Source: CAYLPT01 sp964385645
Lineage (GTDB): Bacteria > Armatimonadota > Hebobacteria > Hebobacterales > Hebobacteraceae
Length of the DNA: 6,924 bases
Assembly: GCA_964385645.1 (NCBI GenBank)
Contig: CAYLPT010000064.1
Location: 1-6,924 of the forward strand
Direction: 5' to 3'
Below are positions 1-6,829 of the stretch, piece by piece (the first letter of the stretch is position 1; the number at the start of each line of letters is the position of its first letter). The notes under the pieces were generated by a model that ran no database searches, was not told where the DNA came from, and saw nothing but the letters and a program-made list of their open reading frames with translations. Made by a program: the position numbers and the translations under genes.

Positions 1-1
1 G

Positions 2-268
2 GCGGAGCCGGAGGTGATATCGCGGGGCCGGCTGACCTACCCCGCGGGGGCGGCGGCCGACGGGGTCGAGGGGAGGGTGAAGCTGAAGGTGCTGGTGACC
101 GAAAGGGGGGACGTGGAGGCGGTGGAGATCGTCTCATCGAGCGGCGACCGGCGGCTGGACGCGGCGGCGCGAGAGTGGGTCGCGCGCTGGCGGTACCGGC
201 CCGCCGTTCAGGACGGCAAGCCGCGTCGGGTCTACACGTATGCGACAGTGGAGTTCGAGCTGAGGTAA
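2..268 (+). CDS. TonB-family energy transducer, C-terminal domain (5' end outside window)
   Basis: This is the 3' end of a TonB-like gene; the reading frame is open to the window edge, so the true start lies upstream. The 88 visible residues match the TonB C-terminal domain. A YP near the start is followed by a G-x-E-G-R-V-x-L-x-V-L-V strand, the EIVSSSGDRRLDAAA segment, a W-R-Y-R-P-A motif, and a final beta strand ending in VEFELR. In the family this periplasmic domain binds the TonB box of outer-membrane receptors and passes on energy from the ExbB/ExbD proton channel. The transmembrane anchor and proline-rich spacer expected in a full TonB cannot be seen here. A GTG at 14 is in frame but falls inside the conserved domain, so it is not the real start. 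A TonB-dependent receptor follows 95 bases downstream on the same strand, which supports a functional pair. The family call is firm; the partner is inferred. Confidence 0.85.
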   Translation, partial: AEPEVISRGRLTYPAGAAADGVEGRVKLKVLVTERGDVEAVEIVSSSGDRRLDAAAREWVARWRYRPAVQDGKPRRVYTYATVEFELR

Positions 269-327
269 GGCGGCGGAACTGGTGCGGCGGCGTCCTCCCC
301 TGGGGCTGGGAGCGGCGGCGGAGCCCA

Positions 328-342
328 CCCAGTACACCTGGG
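328..342 (+). repeat. Short inverted repeat in the leader of the receptor gene
   Basis: CCCAG (328-332) and CTGGG (338-342) form a perfect 5-bp inverted repeat around a 5-base loop, ending 8 bases before the Shine-Dalgarno of the receptor gene. It could form a weak hairpin in the 95-base gap between tonB and the receptor. Nothing else in this gap looks like a promoter or riboswitch. In such GC-rich DNA a repeat of this size can arise by chance. Confidence 0.25.
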
Positions 343-350
343 CCTCGTCA

Positions 351-356
351 AGGGAG
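351..356 (+). promoter_or_regulatory. Ribosome binding site of the TonB-dependent receptor
   Basis: AGGGAG lies 7 bases before the ATG at 364. It decides the start: the open frame extends upstream to 175, but the upstream part overlaps the tonB gene and encodes no signal peptide. Translation from 364 begins directly with a typical signal peptide. Confidence 0.7.
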
Positions 357-363
357 TCTGACC

Positions 364-2964
364 ATGAGGGCAACATGGGCGAAGTGGAGGACGGCGGCGC
401 TGGCCGCCGCGCTGGCAGCGTTGCTGGCGGGTCCGCCCGCATGGGCGGCGGTGACCGGCGTGATCTCGGGGACGGCCGCCGACGTGGAGACCGGAGCGGC
501 CCTCTCCGGCGCGAACGTCGCCGTGCTGGGAACCGGCCTCGCCACCGTGACCGACGCACGGGGGCGCTTCACCATCACCAACGTGCCGCCGGGGACCTAT
601 ACCGTCTCCGTGAGCCTGGTGGGCTACCGGGACCAGCACATCTCCGAGGTGGTCGTGGTGCAGGGACAGGAGGCGCGCCTGGAGGCGGCGCTCGAGCCGA
701 CGGTCGTCGAGGCGATCGGCGCCGAGGCGAAAGTGACCGCGCCGCGGGTGAGCCTTCGCTCCGACGTCACCGGCGCCGTCTACGTGGTCACCGCGGCCGA
801 CGAGCAGATGACGCTCTCCCAGCCCAACGACCGCTATCAGTTTCCGGGGCTGGTCTTCGCGCAGCCCGGCGTGGTGCCCGACAACACCTTCTACCCCCAC
901 ATCCGCGGCGCGCGCGCCAATCAGGTCGGCTACTTCATTGACGGCATCCCCATCACCGAGCCCAACGCCAACGTCTTCGCCACCAACGCCGTCTCCGTCG
1001 GCCTGGATCGGCTGGAGCTGTTCACCGGCGGCTACCCGGCGGAGTATGGGGGCTATACCGGCGGCATCATCAACCAGATCGTCAAGCGCGGCGACCAGGT
1101 CCGGGGCGGCCTCGTCGAGGTCGGCGCGGGCACACCCTACGACTACGGCGGGCTGCTGCTCGAGCGCGGGGACGTGGACGGGCCGCTGAACTGGTACTAC
1201 GGCCTCTACACCTGGCACTCGCAGTTCAACGAGAACCTGTTCACCACCGAGTGCCCGGTCTCCTCGGACCACATCGCCAAGGTGCTCTACGACCTCGGCG
1301 AGCGGGATCGCCTCACCGTGCTCTCCCTCCACGGCTACGCCCGCTACCTGCTGCCCTGGGAGCGCATGTGGACCTTCGATCCCGACCTCGCCCGGTGGGC
1401 CACCGCGCCCCCCGGCCACGACTTCGGCCGCCAGGGGCATGCCGTTGACTCGATCGCGCTCAACCGCACCGTGAGCCCGACCGCCTTCTGGAACCTGCGA
1501 GTCTCCCGCCTGCGGCGCTTCCTGCACCTCGAGCTCGGCGACCCGTACAACGCCTTCTGGCAGCGCCGTGACGAGCGTATGCTCGTGGGCCAGCTCGACT
1601 ATCAGCAGCAGCTGGGCGACCATCGCATTCAGGCCGGGCTCTGGCAGATCAACAGCGATAACTCCTCCCGCTTCAGCGTCTTCGGCACCCAGTACAGCCC
1701 CTTCGGGCTGCTCGACTCCGTCGCCAACAACGACACCAGCAACACCCAGGCCTACGTCGAGGACCGGTGGCGAGTCGGAGAGCGCCTCACCCTCAGCCTC
1801 GGCGGCCGCTACGACCGCATGGTCTACCGGATACCCGACGCCGACAGCGTCTCGCTCTCGGAGCACAGCGCGCGGGCCGGGCTCACCTACTCCTTCTCCC
1901 CCGAGCTCTTGCTGCGCGCCTCGGCCGGTCGCTACGTAGGCTTCCCGCGGGCTAACCTGATCGCAGCCAACTATGTGCCTCACCCGACCGAGAACCCCGA
2001 CTACGCGGATTGGGGCCTCACCTGGGACCTGCTCTTCTTCCCCAGCTTCCCGCTCCGGCCCCAGGTGGACCGCATGTGGGACCTGGGCGGTGAGTGGAAA
2101 CTCGACGCCAGCACCCTGCTCTCCGCCACCTGGTTCCGCCGCGAGAGCCGGCAGATGATGCAGCGCTGGCACGGCGTCCAGCAGGACGCCTCCGGCGAGT
2201 GGATCCTCGACGAGGCCGGCAACCCCATCCCCTCCTTCGCGCTCGCCGACTTCGACCCGGAGGCGCCGGTGTGGTTCGCCGCCAACGGCACCGGCACGGC
2301 CCGCGGGCTGGAGCTCAAGCTGGATCGGAGGCTGAGCGGTGATCTCAGGGCCTGGCTGTCCTACACTTACCTCAAGGCCAAGGCGACCAGCCCCGAGGAC
2401 AACGCCTATCCCTTCGGCTACGGCTTCCTCGACCGCACCGATCCCGAGGGGCTCGCCCAGGAGTTTCCCCTCGACTGGAGCCAGAGGCACACCCTCGCCC
2501 TCGCCGCGCGCTACACCCGGGGCAAGCTGACCGTCAACCCCTGGGCCGTCTACGGGAGCGGCTTCCCCTACGGACAGAGCGGCCTCGATGTCGGCGGCAG
2601 CGACCCCGCGCGCGTGCCCAATCCCTACTGGGACCCGGAGGACCCGGCGAGCCCCGCCGAGCTGCTCGTGCCCGAGAACCTCACCGACCCGGCGGACCCA
2701 ACGTCCTTCATTGCCCCCAACTCGCTCAGGACCGGCAAGAACCTCACCCTCAGCCTCAACCTCTCATATGACCTGGGCCGCGGTCGTGAGGCTTACCTCC
2801 AGATCTACAACCTCCTGGGCCGGGACGATGTGACGAGCTACGTCCTCTACCACCCGCGCACCGGGGGCGTCATCGGCCGCATCGAGGACGATAGGCTGTA
2901 CTACGTCCCGTTCTCACGCACCCCGCCCCGCTTCGTCGCCTTCGGCCTGCGCCAGGAGTTCTGA
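364..2964 (+). CDS. TonB-dependent outer-membrane receptor with N-terminal carboxypeptidase-regulatory-like domain
   Basis: The protein is 866 residues, a usual length for the family. Residues 1-28 form a signal peptide (Arg/Lys, an Ala/Leu-rich core, AWA then A at the likely cleavage site). Residues about 31-112 are a carboxypeptidase-regulatory-like (CarbopepD_reg) beta-sandwich, with TDARGRF, NVPPGTY and VGY hallmarks. A plug domain follows at about 124-245, with HIRG at 179-182, FIDGIP at 191-196, GGYPAEYGG at 222-230, then GGIIN. The remainder is a barrel of alternating aromatic and polar strands that ends in a C-terminal Phe, the outer-membrane assembly signal. Such receptors import a ligand across the outer membrane using TonB energy. 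The TonB box is not certain; the TVVEA segment just after residue 112 is a candidate. The N-terminal domain layout resembles SusC-like and Oar-like receptors, but no SusD-type partner is present. The substrate is unknown. The start at 364 is supported by a Shine-Dalgarno and the signal peptide. Confidence 0.93.
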   Translation: MRATWAKWRTAALAAALAALLAGPPAWAAVTGVISGTAADVETGAALSGANVAVLGTGLATVTDARGRFTITNVPPGTYTVSVSLVGYRDQHISEVVVVQGQEARLEAALEPTVVEAIGAEAKVTAPRVSLRSDVTGAVYVVTAADEQMTLSQPNDRYQFPGLVFAQPGVVPDNTFYPHIRGARANQVGYFIDGIPITEPNANVFATNAVSVGLDRLELFTGGYPAEYGGYTGGIINQIVKRGDQVRGGLVEVGAGTPYDYGGLLLERGDVDGPLNWYYGLYTWHSQFNENLFTTECPVSSDHIAKVLYDLGERDRLTVLSLHGYARYLLPWERMWTFDPDLARWATAPPGHDFGRQGHAVDSIALNRTVSPTAFWNLRVSRLRRFLHLELGDPYNAFWQRRDERMLVGQLDYQQQLGDHRIQAGLWQINSDNSSRFSVFGTQYSPFGLLDSVANNDTSNTQAYVEDRWRVGERLTLSLGGRYDRMVYRIPDADSVSLSEHSARAGLTYSFSPELLLRASAGRYVGFPRANLIAANYVPHPTENPDYADWGLTWDLLFFPSFPLRPQVDRMWDLGGEWKLDASTLLSATWFRRESRQMMQRWHGVQQDASGEWILDEAGNPIPSFALADFDPEAPVWFAANGTGTARGLELKLDRRLSGDLRAWLSYTYLKAKATSPEDNAYPFGYGFLDRTDPEGLAQEFPLDWSQRHTLALAARYTRGKLTVNPWAVYGSGFPYGQSGLDVGGSDPARVPNPYWDPEDPASPAELLVPENLTDPADPTSFIAPNSLRTGKNLTLSLNLSYDLGRGREAYLQIYNLLGRDDVTSYVLYHPRTGGVIGRIEDDRLYYVPFSRTPPRFVAFGLRQEF

Positions 2965-2980
2965 GCGCGGCCGGGCGCTC
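2963..2980 (+). repeat. GC-rich inverted repeat at the receptor stop codon
   Basis: GAGCGC (2963-2968) and GCGCTC (2975-2980) form a perfect 6-bp stem around GGCCGG, overlapping the last two bases of the receptor stop codon. An alternative pairing of GGGCG (2973-2977) with CGCCC (2981-2985) competes with it. No T-run follows, so it is at most an accessory 3'-end hairpin beside the larger one at 2998-3030. Confidence 0.35.
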
Positions 2981-2997
2981 CGCCCACGGCACACACC

Positions 2998-3030
2998 GAG
3001 CGGGGAGCCGCAACTGCGGCTCCCCCGCTC
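2998..3030. terminator. Candidate bidirectional terminator hairpin between convergent genes
   Basis: GAGCGGGGAGCCGC (2998-3011) pairs with 3016-3030 around an AACT loop. Fourteen base pairs form, with one unpaired extra C in the right arm. The hairpin lies 33 bases after the receptor stop and 32 bases from the stop of the opposing gene at 3063, where a shared terminator would be expected. On the plus strand it is followed by CATCTT and on the minus strand by GGTGTGTG. Neither is a strong U-tract, so termination may be weak or Rho-assisted, or the hairpin may protect the mRNA 3' end. Confidence 0.6.
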
Positions 3031-3062
3031 CATCTTGGGCCCCTGCCGCGCCTGCCGCCTTC

Positions 3063-4271
3063 CTACTGCGGCGCGGGCGCTCGCAGCGTCGGCGCCCGGC
3101 GCTCCCCGGGCATGATGACCGTGGGCCCGGGCGGCTCCTGGCGCGTCACCGCGAAGGAGGGCGCTCGCCGCATCGGCCGCACGCTGCCGTCCACGAAGGC
3201 CACCAGGTTGCCTGCCGGGTGTCGCAGCTCCTCGGGCCAGCTCTCGCCCCCGTCGGCCGGGTTCGCGCCGTGCAGGGTGGAGGCAAACAGCATCGGCGTC
3301 CCCGCGGGGTTGGCGACCTCCCGCCTGCGCAGGCCGGCCAGGTTGCGGTTGAAGGCATAGCTGACGCCGGCCTCGCGGTCGGCCGGACACCGGAGGCTGA
3401 GGTCGGCCGGCAGGAAGCGGTGAAGTTGGTCGAGCCAGCGGTCGGGGTCGGGGAAGCGGCCATCGGAGGCCGCCAGGTACATCTGCATGGCGCGGGCGAG
3501 CTGGCGGAGCTGCTCCTCACACGCGCTCTGCTCGAAGCTCGCGGCGGCCGCCGCCAGGGGATCCTCGGCGGTGGTGTCCACGGTCACCAGGGGCCGCGCG
3601 GTGTCCACCATCCACCCAGGACCGGCCCGGGTCTGCCGGAGCACGAGGTCCACGGGCACCTCGGCGCGGAGCGTGACGAGCATGCGGTTGTCCCCCAGGT
3701 CCTCAGCGGCCACCGCTTGGTAGCCGGTCGCCTCGGCCGCCAGCACCGAGCGCATCAGCGGCAGGTTGGCCGCCGGCACCATCTGGCCCGGGCGCGGCGA
3801 GGCCGCCCCCTCGGCGGTCAGTATCTCCAGGAAGCGCAGCGCCGCCTCCCGGCTGCTCAGCTCGTCGGTGGCTGACAGGTCCACTCGCCATCCCACCGAC
3901 TCCCTCACGAGCACCACCTGACGCGTGATCGGGATGGCGCCCGAGAGCTGGACCAGCGCCTCCCCCGGCCGCACGTGCACGGCCGGGATCTCCGGCGGCT
4001 TCTCCTCCGAGGCCAGCGCCCGCAGCAGGGCATGCGGCGCCGGGCGGCGGGGCGGCCCCGGCGCAAACGCCTCCTCCCACTCCACAGGCGACATCTTGGC
4101 GCGCGAGGCCGAGGAGAGCAGGTCCCACGCCTGGCGCGGGTTCCCCGTGGCGAGCGCCTCCACATAGCTGATGGCGGGCTCGGCGACCTCCGCCGCCACC
4201 TGCCCGCCCGCGGCGGCCGTCCCCAGCCCCGCAGCCACGATCGCGATCACCACCCAGATGAGCGTCCGCAT
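3063..4271 (-). CDS. Exported or anchored protein: tandem NTF2-like units plus H-x9-DG pseudopilin-type module, function unknown
   Basis: The protein is 402 residues and I recognise no named gene. Residues 3-21 are a hydrophobic signal peptide or membrane anchor; no prepilin cleavage motif (G-F-T-L-I-E type) is seen. Residues about 30-132 resemble NTF2-like/DUF4878 domains (AISYVEALATGNPRQAWDLL at the start, V-L-V-R-E-x-x-G-W-R-V-D-L at the end). Residues about 139-224 look like a diverged second copy, ending L-V-x-L-x-x-x-V-P-V and then GW-x-VD. Residues about 245-365 match the C-terminal module of H-x9-DG proteins: C251 before a helix, MYLAASDGRFP (264-274), C295-P, YAFN-x-N-LAG (305-313), and H351 followed nine residues later by D361-G362. 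A Pro/Arg-rich tail follows. The gene is 46 bases downstream of rnc and probably co-transcribed with it. The role is unknown; an envelope or surface function is inferred. Confidence 0.8.
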   Translation of the reverse strand: MRTLIWVVIAIVAAGLGTAAAGGQVAAEVAEPAISYVEALATGNPRQAWDLLSSASRAKMSPVEWEEAFAPGPPRRPAPHALLRALASEEKPPEIPAVHVRPGEALVQLSGAIPITRQVVLVRESVGWRVDLSATDELSSREAALRFLEILTAEGAASPRPGQMVPAANLPLMRSVLAAEATGYQAVAAEDLGDNRMLVTLRAEVPVDLVLRQTRAGPGWMVDTARPLVTVDTTAEDPLAAAAASFEQSACEEQLRQLARAMQMYLAASDGRFPDPDRWLDQLHRFLPADLSLRCPADREAGVSYAFNRNLAGLRRREVANPAGTPMLFASTLHGANPADGGESWPEELRHPAGNLVAFVDGSVRPMRRAPSFAVTRQEPPGPTVIMPGERRAPTLRAPAPQ

Positions 4272-4273
4272 AG

Positions 4274-4284
4274 CCTCCTCCTCC
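4274..4284 (-). promoter_or_regulatory. Strong Shine-Dalgarno of the H-x9-DG protein gene
   Basis: Read on the minus strand, GGAGGAGGAGG ends two bases before the ATG at 4271. It contains overlapping GGAGG cores at spacings of 2, 5 and 8 bases. It supports this start, and shows that the gene can be initiated independently rather than only by coupling to rnc. Confidence 0.7.
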
Positions 4285-4304
4285 GTCCCTCCCCGAGCGG
4301 CCGC

Positions 4305-4316
4305 CGCGGGCCCGCG
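4305..4316. repeat. 12-bp perfect palindrome in the rnc-downstream gap
   Basis: CGCGGGCCCGCG is self-complementary and sits directly after the rnc stop codon, in the 46-base gap before the next gene. It is preceded by a second palindrome, GCGGCCGC, at 4297-4304. With no loop it is a poor hairpin. It could be a protein-binding site, but chance is likely in sequence this rich in G and C. Confidence 0.25.
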
Positions 4317-4317
4317 C

Positions 4318-5061
4318 TCACATGCGCGCCAGCGCCTCCCGCGCCGCGGCCTGCTCGGCCTGCTTCTTGCTCTTGCCGACCCCCCGCCCCAGAGTCCGGC
4401 TCCCCACCTCCACCTCGACCACGAACGTGCGGTCGTGATCGGGGCCCGAGTGATGCACCAGCCGGTACGTCGGCGGTGTCCGGTGCCGCTCCTGCACCTG
4501 CTCCTGCAGCAGCGTCTTGTAGTCCCGCTCGTGCTCGTTGCGCTCGATCGCGCGCAGGTGCTCCATCAGCAGGCCCAGCACCACCCGCCGCGCCGCCGTC
4601 AGCCCCCGGTCCAGGTAGATGGCCCCAAACAGCGCCTCCAGCGTGTCCGCCAGGATGGAGGGCCGCTGGCGCCCACCGCTCTGCTCCTCCCCCTTCGAGA
4701 GGATGAGATAGCGGCCCAGGCTCAGGCCCCGCGCCACCTTCGCCAACACCGCCTCCGAGACCGCCGCTGCCTTCACCTTCGTGAGGTCACCCTCACTCAG
4801 GTCCGGGTGCTCCCGGTAGAGATGCCCCGCGACCACCAGCCCCAGCACCGCATCGCCCAGGAACTCCAGCCGCTCGTTTCCGGGCAGCCCCATCTCGTGC
4901 TGGGCCGAGCGGTGGGTGAGGGCCTGCCGCAGGAGATGGACCCGGCGCGGTTCGTAGCCGATGCGCGCCGCGAGCTGCCCTACGTCCGCGGGCCGCCGGG
5001 GCGCAACCGAGCCGGAGCTCCGCGCGCCCGCCGCTGCATCCTTGGCCGACTTACGAGCCAC
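4318..5061 (-). CDS. rnc: Ribonuclease III
   Basis: This 247-residue enzyme cleaves double-stranded RNA, notably in rRNA precursor processing, using two metal ions in a homodimer. The signature NERLEFLGD lies at 62-70 and ADTLEALFGAIYLD at 138-151. By family alignment, E63, E66, D70, D139 and E142 are the conserved acidic residues, with D70 and E142 central to catalysis. Residues about 180-247 form the double-stranded-RNA-binding domain, starting DYKTLLQEQVQ and ending in the RNA-contacting GKSKKQAEQAAA helix. Length is slightly above the usual 220-230 because of a basic, Ala/Ser-rich N-terminal extension of about 27 residues. The start is GTG at 5061, inside the last codons of aspS (11-base overlap), with AGGA eight bases upstream. 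The next Met (57) would remove the first helix of the nuclease domain. The overlap implies translational coupling to aspS. All key residues are present, so it is probably active. Confidence 0.96.
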   Translation of the reverse strand: MARKSAKDAAAGARSSGSVAPRRPADVGQLAARIGYEPRRVHLLRQALTHRSAQHEMGLPGNERLEFLGDAVLGLVVAGHLYREHPDLSEGDLTKVKAAAVSEAVLAKVARGLSLGRYLILSKGEEQSGGRQRPSILADTLEALFGAIYLDRGLTAARRVVLGLLMEHLRAIERNEHERDYKTLLQEQVQERHRTPPTYRLVHHSGPDHDRTFVVEVEVGSRTLGRGVGKSKKQAEQAAAREALARM

Positions 5062-6829
5062 CGCTCTCTTCCTCGCGGCGCGTGATCGCCAGCCCCAGCT
5101 CCTCCAGCACCTCCGGGGGCACCGGCGAGGGCGCCCCCATCAGCGGGTCCACCGCCGCCGCCGTCTTCGGGAAGGCGATCACATCCCGGATGCTCTCCTC
5201 CCCGCAGGCCATCGCCACCATGCGGTCGAAGCCGAACGCAATCCCCCCGTGTGGCGGCGCCCCGTACTGGAAGGCCTCCAACAGGAACCCAAAGCGCCGC
5301 TGAGCCTCCTCCGGCGACATGGCGATGATGCTCAGGACCCTCTCCTGGATCGGCCGCTGGTGGATGCGGATGGAGCCCGAGGCGATCTCCACCCCGTTCA
5401 GCACCAGATCGTACACCCTGCCCCGAACCCGCAGCGGGTCGCTCTCCAGCAACTCCACATCCTCCGGCCGCGGCGAGCTGAAGCAGTGGTGCATCGGCTC
5501 GATCCGTCCCTCCTCCTCATTGTACTCGAAGAGCGGGAAATCTGTCACCCGCAGGCCCCGCCAGACCGACGCGTCTATGAGGCCCAGCCGCCGGCCCAGC
5601 TCCAGCCGGAGCCGCCCCAGCGCCCGGCAGGCGGTCGGGAAACGGTCGGCGACGATCAGCACCAGGTCCCCCACCTCGGCCCCGGTCTCCCTCCGCAGCG
5701 CGGTCTGCTCACCCTCGGAGAGGAACTTCGCGATCGGCGACCTCAGCCCCTCCCCGCCCACCTGCACCCAGGCCAGCCCCTGCGCGCCCATCTGCCGGGC
5801 CTGCGCCTCCAGCTCGTCGAGCTCGCGGCGAGACAGCTTGCCGCCCCCAGGCACCCGCATCCCGCGCACGACGCCGCCCTCGGCCAGGGCGCGGGCGAAG
5901 GCGCGGAACTGCGTCTGCGAGAACACAGCGTCGAGCCCCACCAGCGTCATCCCGAAGCGCGCGTCGGGCCTGTCCGACCCATAGGTCTCCATCGCCTCCC
6001 GGTAGGTCAGCCGCGTGAAGGGCCCTGGCAGCTCCAACCCCGCCTCTCGGAAGACATGCCTCGTCAGTTCCTCGCTGAGGTCCAGCACGTCATCCTGGTC
6101 CACGAACGACATCTCGATATCTATCTGGGTGAACTCGGGCTGGCGGTCGGCGCGCAGGTCCTCGTCCCGCAGGCAGCGGGCGAGCTGGTAGTAGCGGTCC
6201 AGCCCGCTCACCATGAGGAGCTGCTTCAGGAGCTGGGGCGACTGCGGCAGCGCGTAGAAGCTGCCCGGCCGCGTCCGCGCGGGTACGATGTAGTCCCGCG
6301 CCCCCTCCGGCGTCGAGCGCACCAACAGCGGCGTCTCCACCTCGATGAACCCCCGCCCGTCCAGGAACTCCCGCACCGCCCGCGCCATGCGGTGGCGCAC
6401 CTGGAGGTTCCGCAGCATGCGCGCGCTGCGCAGATCGAGGTAGCGGTAGCGCAGCCGCACCGCCTCGTCCACGCGGTCCGTGTCCCCGACGCCGAAGGGC
6501 GGGGTCTCGCTCGGGTTCAGCACCTCCAACTCCCCCGCCCGCAGCTCCACCTCTCCTGTGGCCAGCTCCGGGTTCACCGACCCGGCCGGCCGCGCGGCGA
6601 CCTCGCCGGTGATGCGCACCACATACTCCAGGCGCACCCGCCGCGCCGCCCGGTGCGCCTCCGGCGCCGCCGCCGGATCGAAGACACACTGCAACACCCC
6701 CTCCCGGTCCCGCACATCCAGGAAGATCAGCCCCCCGTGATCCCGCGTCGCCGCCACCCACCCGGCCACGGTCACCGTCCGGCCCACGTGGGCAGGACGC
6801 AGCTCGCCGCAGAGATGGGTGCGCATCAT
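5051..6829 (-). CDS. aspS: Aspartyl-tRNA synthetase, bacterial type, probably non-discriminating (Asp-tRNA Asp/Asn ligase)
   Basis: This 592-residue class II synthetase activates aspartate with ATP and charges tRNA(Asp) in the cytoplasm. Residues 1-105 form the OB-fold anticodon-binding domain. Motif 1 is around 147-170 (FLDGRGFIEVETPLL). The aspartate-binding QSPQ is at 196-199. Motif 2 runs 214-237, with R218 and RDED at 221-224. The inserted GAD domain of bacterial AspRS spans about 290-415 (includes GAQGLAWVQV and SPIAKFL). HH at 447-448 and G-S-I-R at 485-488 line the active site. Motif 3 is GIAFGFDRM with R536. His31 and Gly83 in the anticodon domain match non-discriminating enzymes, whereas E. 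coli-type discriminating enzymes have Leu near position 30. ATG at 6829 overlaps the hisS stop as ATGA, with GGAGG seven bases upstream; a second ATG follows at once. It ends 11 bases inside rnc. The AspRS identity is near certain; the tRNA(Asn) activity is inferred. Confidence 0.97.
   Translation of the reverse strand: MMRTHLCGELRPAHVGRTVTVAGWVAATRDHGGLIFLDVRDREGVLQCVFDPAAAPEAHRAARRVRLEYVVRITGEVAARPAGSVNPELATGEVELRAGELEVLNPSETPPFGVGDTDRVDEAVRLRYRYLDLRSARMLRNLQVRHRMARAVREFLDGRGFIEVETPLLVRSTPEGARDYIVPARTRPGSFYALPQSPQLLKQLLMVSGLDRYYQLARCLRDEDLRADRQPEFTQIDIEMSFVDQDDVLDLSEELTRHVFREAGLELPGPFTRLTYREAMETYGSDRPDARFGMTLVGLDAVFSQTQFRAFARALAEGGVVRGMRVPGGGKLSRRELDELEAQARQMGAQGLAWVQVGGEGLRSPIAKFLSEGEQTALRRETGAEVGDLVLIVADRFPTACRALGRLRLELGRRLGLIDASVWRGLRVTDFPLFEYNEEEGRIEPMHHCFSSPRPEDVELLESDPLRVRGRVYDLVLNGVEIASGSIRIHQRPIQERVLSIIAMSPEEAQRRFGFLLEAFQYGAPPHGGIAFGFDRMVAMACGEESIRDVIAFPKTAAAVDPLMGAPSPVPPEVLEELGLAITRREEESGGS
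5070..5073 (-). promoter_or_regulatory. Shine-Dalgarno of rnc inside aspS
   Basis: Read on the minus strand, AGGA (within AGGAAGAGAG, 5064-5073) lies eight bases before the GTG at 5061, within the final codons of aspS. It supports the GTG start and coupled translation of rnc. Confidence 0.6.

Noticed and set aside
175..363. N-terminal extension of the receptor frame up to 175
   Set aside because: It overlaps the tonB gene, is not conserved-looking, and would bury the signal peptide. ATG 364 has a Shine-Dalgarno and starts with the signal peptide.
232..2490. A 752-codon open frame antisense to the receptor gene
   Set aside because: It lies opposite a receptor gene with complete domain hallmarks. 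Its product is Gly/Val/Glu-rich with no recognisable domain, signal or plausible Shine-Dalgarno. Long antisense frames are expected in GC-rich coding DNA.
1..2964. Shift from G-rich to C-rich coding strand along the left block, suggesting a mosaic or transfer boundary
   Set aside because: The change coincides with the move from the soluble domains to the beta-barrel, whose Thr, Asn, Tyr and Leu codons are C-rich here. Amino acid composition explains it without recombination.
3219..4706. Plus-strand open frames opposite the H-x9-DG gene and rnc
   Set aside because: Their products are Arg/Pro/Gly-rich shadow translations with no domain. The minus-strand genes have clear family motifs and ribosome binding sites.
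6090..6761. A 223-codon minus-strand frame within aspS
   Set aside because: It is an out-of-frame reading of aspS with a Gly/Ala-dominated product. The aspS frame there contains the OB fold, motif 1 and part of motif 2.
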